A DNA stretch of 64,000 bases. Origin: Paucibacter sp. B2R-40 (GTDB lineage Bacteria; Pseudomonadota; Gammaproteobacteria; Burkholderiales; Burkholderiaceae_C). The DNA lies in the NCBI RefSeq assembly GCF_025717555.1, contig NZ_JAJIRP010000009.1:62001-126000 (forward strand), in the 5' to 3' direction. Shown piece after piece: positions 59,157-64,000 of this stretch (positions are counted from its first letter, which is position 1; the number at the start of each line of letters is the position of its first letter). Made by a program: the position numbers and the translations under genes. A model generated the notes under the pieces. The model did not search any database. It was not told the origin of the DNA and saw only the letters and a program-made list of their open reading frames with translations.

Positions 59157-60494
59157 ATGGCTGACTCCAGCAAGAAGATGAGCCTGATGGGGCTGACCAC
59201 CATCGTGGCGGTCAATATGATGGGCTCCGGCATCATCATGCTGCCGGCCAATATGGCGCAAATCGGTGCCGTGTCGCTGCTTTCATGGGCAATCACGGCA
59301 GTCGGTTCGATGGCGATTGCCTACAGCTTCGCGCAATGCGGCTTGTTTTGCGCCCGCTCCGGCGGCATGTCGGCCTATACCGAGGAGGCGCATGGCAAGT
59401 CGGGCTTCTTCATGGCCTCGTTTTTGTATTACCTGTCGCTGGCGATCGGCAATGTGGCGATCGCGATTTCGGCGGTCGGCTACATCACGCCCTTCATCCC
59501 CTGGCTGGGCACCGGCGCCACGCCCTTGTTCGTTGGCGTGGTGGCGCTGCTGTGGCTGACCACGGTGGCCAATTTTGGCGGCCCCAAGGTCACAGGCAAG
59601 ATCGGCGCCATCACCGTCTGGGGCGTCATCATCCCGGTCGCGGGCTTGTCAGTGATCGGTTGGCTGTGGTTCAAGTCCGATGTGTTCGCGCAGGCCTGGA
59701 ACCCGCACAACGTACCTTTGGCCGAGGCGATCTCGTCCAGCATTCCGCTGACGCTCTGGGCCTTTTTAGGCATGGAGTCGGCGGCCGCCAACTCCGACGC
59801 GGTCGAGAACCCCAAGCGCAATGTGCCGCTGGCCTGCCTGTTCGGCACCGGCGGGGCGGCGGTGGTTTACATCTTGTCCACGACAGTGATCCAGGGCATC
59901 GTGCCGAATGCCGAACTGGCCAATTCGACGGCTCCGTTTGCCTTGGTGTACTCCACCATGTTCACGCCCATGGTCGGCAATGTGATTCTGTTCCTGGCGG
60001 TGGCGGCCTGCGTAGGCTCGCTCTTGGGTTGGCAGTTCACGCTGGCGCAAGTGTCCAAGGCGGCGGCCGAGCAGCGCATGTTCCCGAAATTCTTTGCCCG
60101 TGTGACGGCGGCCGATGCGCCTGTGGTCGGCATGGTGGTGGCGGGTGTGTTGCAAACGCTGATGGCGGTGTCGACGATGTCGCCCGACGCGGCGGCCCAG
60201 TTTGGCAAGCTGGTCAATTTGGCTGCCGTGACCAACCTGATTCCCTATGTGACGGCGCTATCGGCGTTGATGATCATCATGCACAAGGCCGAGGTCAGCC
60301 CGGCCGTGTTCAGCCGGAATGTGGCGGTCTTGATGGTGGCGATGATTTACAGCTTTTATGCGCTGTATGCCTCGGGCCAGGAGGCGGTGTTCGGCGGCAT
60401 GATTGTGATGGCGGTCGGGTACTTGATCTACGGTTTTATTGCGAACCGTTTTATCGCTGCGCCTGCAGCAGTCGGCGGAGCCACACGCGCATGA
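59157..60494 (+). CDS. potE: PotE-like putrescine/ornithine antiporter
   Basis: 445 residues from ATG 59157, preceded by a strong CAGGAGG site. APC-superfamily protein with about 12 hydrophobic segments. Close resemblance to E. coli PotE runs throughout: VNMMGSGIIMLPANMAQIG, NVAIAISAVGYIT, ITVWGVIIPVAGLSVIGWLW, WAFLGMESAAANSDAVENPK, PNAELANSTAPFALVY and SLLGWQFTLAQV. It exchanges the amino acid substrate for its amine product across the inner membrane. Flanked by two decarboxylases. Its stop overlaps a possible start of the next gene (ATGA). Confidence 0.92.
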   Translation: MADSSKKMSLMGLTTIVAVNMMGSGIIMLPANMAQIGAVSLLSWAITAVGSMAIAYSFAQCGLFCARSGGMSAYTEEAHGKSGFFMASFLYYLSLAIGNVAIAISAVGYITPFIPWLGTGATPLFVGVVALLWLTTVANFGGPKVTGKIGAITVWGVIIPVAGLSVIGWLWFKSDVFAQAWNPHNVPLAEAISSSIPLTLWAFLGMESAAANSDAVENPKRNVPLACLFGTGGAAVVYILSTTVIQGIVPNAELANSTAPFALVYSTMFTPMVGNVILFLAVAACVGSLLGWQFTLAQVSKAAAEQRMFPKFFARVTAADAPVVGMVVAGVLQTLMAVSTMSPDAAAQFGKLVNLAAVTNLIPYVTALSALMIIMHKAEVSPAVFSRNVAVLMVAMIYSFYALYASGQEAVFGGMIVMAVGYLIYGFIANRFIAAPAAVGGATRA

Positions 60495-60517
60495 ACCCCA
60501 TCAGCAGGACAAGCATC

Positions 60518-61432
60518 ATGAGCAAATTCCGCAAACTAGGCGCCGGTCTTCTGGGCATTGGCCTGTTGGCCGGCTTGATCTTGCCGCAGTCGGCCTCGGC
60601 CCAGACGCTGGAGCGCATCAAGAAGGCCGACACCATCAAGCTCGGCTTCATCGACCGTGCCGCGCCTTACTCCTATCTGGGCGCCGACGGCAAGCCCAGT
60701 GGCTATGCCATCGAGGTCTGCCAAGTCGTCGTCGATGCCATCAAATTCAAGCTGGCACAGCCCGCCTTGAAAGTGAGTTATGTGGCACTGAAAGCCGAGG
60801 ACGCCGAGGAGACTGTCAGCCAGGGCGGCGTTGATTTGCTCTGCACGGCAACGGTGGAAACGCTCAAGCGCCGCGAGCGCATGTCTTACTCGATTCCGGT
60901 CGTCAGCGGCGGCATCGGTGTGCTATTGCGCGGCGACGCAGCGCAAAGCCTGCGCGATGTCTTGAGCGGCAAGCCGGCCCGCAGCGGCCCGGTCTGGCGC
61001 GGCACCACCAATGGCGGCCTGTCCAATCACACTTATGCGGTGCGTGGTGGCACGGTTACCGAGGCTTGGGTGCGCGAGCAAACACGCCGGCTTGGCGTGA
61101 CCGTCAATGCGATCACCGTCGATGATTACGGCAAGGGGATCGAACTGGTGCGAGCGCGCCAGGCCGATGCATTTTTTGGTGAGCGTGCGCTGCTGAAGGA
61201 CTATGTGCAGCGCAACAAGCTGAGCGGCGAGGTGCTGGTGCTGGAGCGTCGCTTTGCCGCCGAGCCGCTGGCGCTGGCGATGGGCCGCAACGAGGATGAC
61301 TTGCGCCTGCTGGTGGATGGTGCTTTGAGTCGGCTGCTCAAGAGCCCCGACTTCGCCACGCTCTATGAGCGCCATTTCGGGCCGCTGGATGAAGCCAGCC
61401 GCCTGATTTACACCGGCTTTGCGCTGCCTTGA
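60518..61432 (+). CDS. Family-3 extracellular solute-binding protein
   Basis: 304 residues from ATG 60518, which gives a clean signal peptide (LGAGLLGIGLLAGLILPQSASA); ATG 60491, overlapping the antiporter stop, is an alternative. The amino-acid-binding fold has IKLGFIDRAAPYSYLGADGK, PSGYAIEVCQVVVDAIK and DLLCTATVETLKRRERMSYS. Such proteins normally deliver polar amino acids to an ABC importer, but no importer genes are present. The placement between an antiporter and a decarboxylase suggests that it captures periplasmic amino acid for this pathway, or acts as a sensor. Confidence 0.88.
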   Translation: MSKFRKLGAGLLGIGLLAGLILPQSASAQTLERIKKADTIKLGFIDRAAPYSYLGADGKPSGYAIEVCQVVVDAIKFKLAQPALKVSYVALKAEDAEETVSQGGVDLLCTATVETLKRRERMSYSIPVVSGGIGVLLRGDAAQSLRDVLSGKPARSGPVWRGTTNGGLSNHTYAVRGGTVTEAWVREQTRRLGVTVNAITVDDYGKGIELVRARQADAFFGERALLKDYVQRNKLSGEVLVLERRFAAEPLALAMGRNEDDLRLLVDGALSRLLKSPDFATLYERHFGPLDEASRLIYTGFALP

Positions 61433-61478
61433 GTTGCAGGATCGCCTAGCTCTTTTTATCCAGACGAGGACTTAAGCC

Positions 61479-63782
61479 ATGACCAGCTCCAAGCTGATCC
61501 CTTCCCGCGTACTCTGCGTTGACGGCGACCTGGCCGGTGAGTCCAGCACGGCCAGCCGGCGCATCCGGGCCATCGTTGGCGCGCTGCGCGAGCATGGCGT
61601 CGAGGTGATCGAGTCGCTGTCTTATGAAGATGGCCTGGCCAATCTGATCTCGGATACGTCCATCCACTGCTTGCTGCTGGATTGGTCCTTGGGCGCCAAT
61701 GACGCCGCCAGCCATGCAGCCGCCACTGAGCTGTTGCGGAATCTGCGCAAGCGCAATGCGAGTCTGCCGGTGTTCCTGCTCGCCGACCGCAAGGCATCAA
61801 GCGGGCCGATGACGGTCGAGGTGGCCAGCTTGGCGGATGAGTTCATCTGGACGTTGGAGGATAGCCCGGCCTTCATCGCGCGCCGCGTTGAAGCGGCGCT
61901 GGATCGTTACTTCGACGGGCTGCTGCCGCCCTTTGCCCGCGCGCTGGTCAACTACAACCGTGATGCCGAGTATTCCTGGGCGGCGCCCGGTCACCAGGGC
62001 GGCGTGGCCTTCACCAAGTCGCCGATCGGGCGGCTGTTCCATGACGCCTACGGCGAGACGCTGTTCCGCACCGACATGGGCATCGAGCGCGGCGCCCTGG
62101 GTTCGCTGCTCTCGCACAGCGGCCCGATCGGTGAGAGCGAGCAATACGCGGCGCGCGTGTTCGGCAGCGATCGCAGCTACTCGGTGCTGAACGGCACCTC
62201 GGCCTCCAACCGCACCATCATGTCGGCCTGCATCGGCGAGCAGCAGATCGCGCTGTGCGACCGCAACTGCCACAAGTCGATCGAGCAGGGCCTGGCTATC
62301 ACCGGCGGCATCCCGGTGTTTTTGCAAGCCGGGCGCAACCGCTATGGCGTGATCGGCCCTATCCACCCCGATCAGATGACGCCCGCCGCGATTGCGGCCA
62401 AGATCGCCGCCAACCCGCTGGCGGCGCAGGCCGAGTCACAGCGCGCCGTCTACAGCGTGGTGACCAACTGCACCTATGACGGCATGTGCTACGACGCCAA
62501 GAGCGCGGAAAGCCTGCTGGGCCAGAGTGTCGACCGCATCCATTTCGATGAAGCCTGGTATGGCTATGCCCGCTTCAACCCCATGTACCGTGACCGTTAT
62601 GCGATGCGCGGCGCGGCCAGTAGCCATGCGGACGATGGCCCGAGCGTCTACGCGACGCACTCGACCCACAAGCTCTTGGCGGCGCTGTCGCAGACCTCCT
62701 TCATCCATGTGCGCGACGGGCGCGGTGCGATTGATCATGGTCGCTTCAACGAAGCCTATGGCGCGCAGGCCTCGACCTCGCCGCTGTACGCGTTGATCGC
62801 CAGCAATGAGGTGGCGGCCGCGATGATGGCCGGCCCTTCCGGCGAGGCGCTGACGCAGGACGTGATCGATGAGGCGATCGCCTGCCGCCAGGCCGTGGCC
62901 CAGGTGCAGCGCGAGTTGGCAGCCAAGGGCGAGTGGTTCTTCACGCCCTGGAACGCGCCTGAGGTCACCGACCCCGCCACGGGTGTGCGTTATGCATTCG
63001 CCGATGCACCGGCCGAGTTGCTGGCCCATGAGCCCACTTGCTGGGTGCTTCATCCGGGCGAGAGTTGGCATGGCTTTGACGCGCTGCCTGACGGCTGGTG
63101 CCTGCTCGACCCGATCAAGTTCGCCGTGGTGGCGCCGGGCATGCAGGATGACGGTCAGCTGTCCGAGCGTGGCATTCCTTGCGACCTGGTGACGGCCTAT
63201 CTGGGCCAACACGGCATCGTGCCTTCGCGTACCACCTCGCACATGGTGTTGTTCTTGTTTTCGATGGGCGTGACCAAGGGCAAATGGGGCACTTTGATCA
63301 ACACCTTGCTCGACTTCAAGCGCGACTACGACGCCAATGTGCCGCTGGCGGACGCCTTGCCGCGCGTGCTTGCCGCTGCGCCGGCACGTTATGCCGGCAT
63401 GGGGCTGAAGGATCTGGGCGATGCGATGTGGGCCGAGCTACGCGCTGGCCGCATGGGGCATTGGGAAGCCGAAGCTTATGCGCAGCTGCCCAAGCCGGTT
63501 TGCACGCCGCGCGTCGCCTTTCAGGCTTTGATGGCCGGCGAGGTGGAGTTGCTGCCCTTGGACGAGATGGCCAACCGCGTCGTCACCGTCGGCGTGATTC
63601 CTTACCCGCCCGGCATCCCTATCGTGATGTCGGGCGAGAACATAGGCCCAGCCGATGGGGCCTGGATCAGTTATCTGCGCGTGCTGCAGCATTGGGCCGA
63701 GGCCTTCCCCGGGTTCGCCAAGGAGGTCGAGGGCACGATAGAGAAGGACGGCGTCTACAGCGTCTATTGCCTGAAACAGTAG
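61479..63782 (+). CDS. adiA: Arginine decarboxylase, AdiA-like (inducible, PLP-dependent)
   Basis: 767 residues. A wing domain (about 8-135) precedes the core: YSWAAPGHQGGVAFTKSPIG and FRTDMGIERGALGSLLSHSG follow E. coli AdiA almost word for word. HFDEAWYGYARF and PLP Lys398 in THSTHKLLAALSQ are present, and LHPGESWHGFDALPD near the substrate site matches AdiA. It converts arginine to agmatine and consumes a proton, as in acid resistance. It is distinct from the first decarboxylase, which has TPGHAGG. The antiporter in the unit resembles PotE rather than AdiC, so which amino acid it serves is unresolved. Confidence 0.9.
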   Translation: MTSSKLIPSRVLCVDGDLAGESSTASRRIRAIVGALREHGVEVIESLSYEDGLANLISDTSIHCLLLDWSLGANDAASHAAATELLRNLRKRNASLPVFLLADRKASSGPMTVEVASLADEFIWTLEDSPAFIARRVEAALDRYFDGLLPPFARALVNYNRDAEYSWAAPGHQGGVAFTKSPIGRLFHDAYGETLFRTDMGIERGALGSLLSHSGPIGESEQYAARVFGSDRSYSVLNGTSASNRTIMSACIGEQQIALCDRNCHKSIEQGLAITGGIPVFLQAGRNRYGVIGPIHPDQMTPAAIAAKIAANPLAAQAESQRAVYSVVTNCTYDGMCYDAKSAESLLGQSVDRIHFDEAWYGYARFNPMYRDRYAMRGAASSHADDGPSVYATHSTHKLLAALSQTSFIHVRDGRGAIDHGRFNEAYGAQASTSPLYALIASNEVAAAMMAGPSGEALTQDVIDEAIACRQAVAQVQRELAAKGEWFFTPWNAPEVTDPATGVRYAFADAPAELLAHEPTCWVLHPGESWHGFDALPDGWCLLDPIKFAVVAPGMQDDGQLSERGIPCDLVTAYLGQHGIVPSRTTSHMVLFLFSMGVTKGKWGTLINTLLDFKRDYDANVPLADALPRVLAAAPARYAGMGLKDLGDAMWAELRAGRMGHWEAEAYAQLPKPVCTPRVAFQALMAGEVELLPLDEMANRVVTVGVIPYPPGIPIVMSGENIGPADGAWISYLRVLQHWAEAFPGFAKEVEGTIEKDGVYSVYCLKQ

Positions 63783-63817
63783 GCCAGGCAGTGATCCTTG
63801 CAACAGTCCGAGAAGGG

Positions 63818-63858
63818 CTGATTTAGGTCAAAACGCGTGGCCGGCAAAGCAGTATCGT
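63818..63858 (+). promoter_or_regulatory. FNR/Anr-type box with a -10 at class II spacing
   Basis: CTGATTTAGGTCAA (63818-63831) matches the FNR consensus TTGAT-N4-ATCAA at eight of ten positions. TATCGT (63853-63858) could be the -10, which places the box centre near -41 from the predicted start, the class II activator position. This stands about 65 bases ahead of the ATG at 63924. A regulator of low-oxygen expression is inferred; no start site is known. Confidence 0.5.
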
Positions 63859-63923
63859 TTTGCCAAGGGCTGCAGTCTCAAGCGAAGTTGTCGCCCGAGT
63901 TCTTGTCGAAAAACAAGGGGCAA

Positions 63924-64000
63924 TGATGAAGCGGATATCAACGACTTTGCTGACCGGCCATGCTTTGATGGCCTTGGTGGCAGGCAACGCTGCGGCGGCC
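63924..64000 (+). CDS. Start of a secreted protein, cut by the window end
   Basis: AAGGGG lies just before ATG 63924 (a second ATG follows directly). The 25 visible residues read as a signal peptide: MMKRISTTLLTG, then a hydrophobic ALMALVAG and AAA. Nothing of the mature protein is in the window, so the function cannot be stated. An FNR-like box upstream suggests an oxygen-regulated exported protein. Confidence 0.6.

Noticed and set aside
59285-60517. Long plus-strand frame running through the antiporter gene into the solute-binding protein
   Set aside because: The first 1.2 kb is out of frame with the antiporter and reads as His/Arg/Gly-rich filler; the real gene begins at 60518 with a signal peptide.
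1-64000. tRNA, rRNA, CRISPR arrays, transposases or phage genes
   Set aside because: None was recognised by eye on either strand; only gene-scale and short palindromic features were found.

Overview
The window looks like the chromosome of a betaproteobacterium of the order Burkholderiales, probably of the Roseateles/Paucibacter/Rubrivivax type. This is inferred from high GC, dense coding, four PEP-CTERM (exosortase-sorted) proteins, a SulP-STAS-CNBD transporter, twin YceI plus cytochrome b561, and the general protein style. No rRNA, tRNA, CRISPR array, transposase or prophage was seen. Both ends cut a gene: the 5' end cuts an ABC ATPase, the 3' end cuts a secreted protein.

Region 1 (1-12.4 kb, mostly + strand) is a polysaccharide-use locus. 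It holds the tail of a MalK/UgpC-type ATPase, a flavin-dependent tryptophan-halogenase-like protein, a secreted EEP-fold hydrolase, a GH30 glycosidase, a sialate O-acetylesterase-like protein, a GH20 hexosaminidase, a PEP-CTERM protein on the other strand, a lipoprotein GH5 glucanase with accessory domains, and a second PEP-CTERM protein closed by a strong terminator. Several of these genes overlap by a few bases. A LacI-family-like palindrome lies between the divergent PEP-CTERM and GH5 genes. Region 2 (12.4-17.5 kb) is gene-poor: an SGNH esterase, about 1.1 kb with decayed gene fragments, a PEP-CTERM protein, a TlpA-like thioredoxin and a small membrane protein. The last two are separated and bounded by attC-like palindromes that suggest integron-type cassettes.

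Region 3 (17.5-32.1 kb) carries peptidases (M28, S9), a ribbon-helix-helix protein, a DJ-1/PfpI protein, an AEC transporter, a membrane-anchored pseudokinase, PhoD, Rep helicase, a SulP-STAS-CNBD transporter and an FKBP isomerase. Region 4 (32.1-39.6 kb, - strand) is a LytS-like sensor kinase, a small membrane protein and a LytTR regulator, all overlapping, followed by an ABC ATPase and an ABC permease fused to an M1 aminopeptidase. Region 5 (39.9-50.3 kb) has a PEP-CTERM protein, a cytochrome b561/YceI/YceI operon, a PhnZ-like HD protein, a metallo-beta-lactamase-fold protein with degenerate metal ligands, an orphan TAXI solute receptor adjoining a zinc-ribbon membrane protein, an M16 peptidase and a spermidine-synthase-like protein.

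Region 6 (50.4-56.6 kb, + strand) is a patatin lipoprotein, a TolC-like channel, a HlyD adaptor and two ABC-2 permeases with no ATPase. Region 7 (56.8-63.8 kb, + strand) is an amino-acid decarboxylase, a PotE-like antiporter, a family-3 solute-binding protein and an AdiA-like arginine decarboxylase, apparently an acid-resistance or polyamine operon. An FNR-type promoter precedes the last, truncated gene.

The strongest leads for something undescribed are the orphan TAXI/zinc-ribbon pair that share an identical C-x6-LGLC tail, the integron-like cassette boundaries near 16.5-17.1 kb, the pseudokinase, the ATPase-less exporter tied to a patatin, and the kinase-regulator-ABC-peptidase block. All family names come from reading the sequences; no database search was run.
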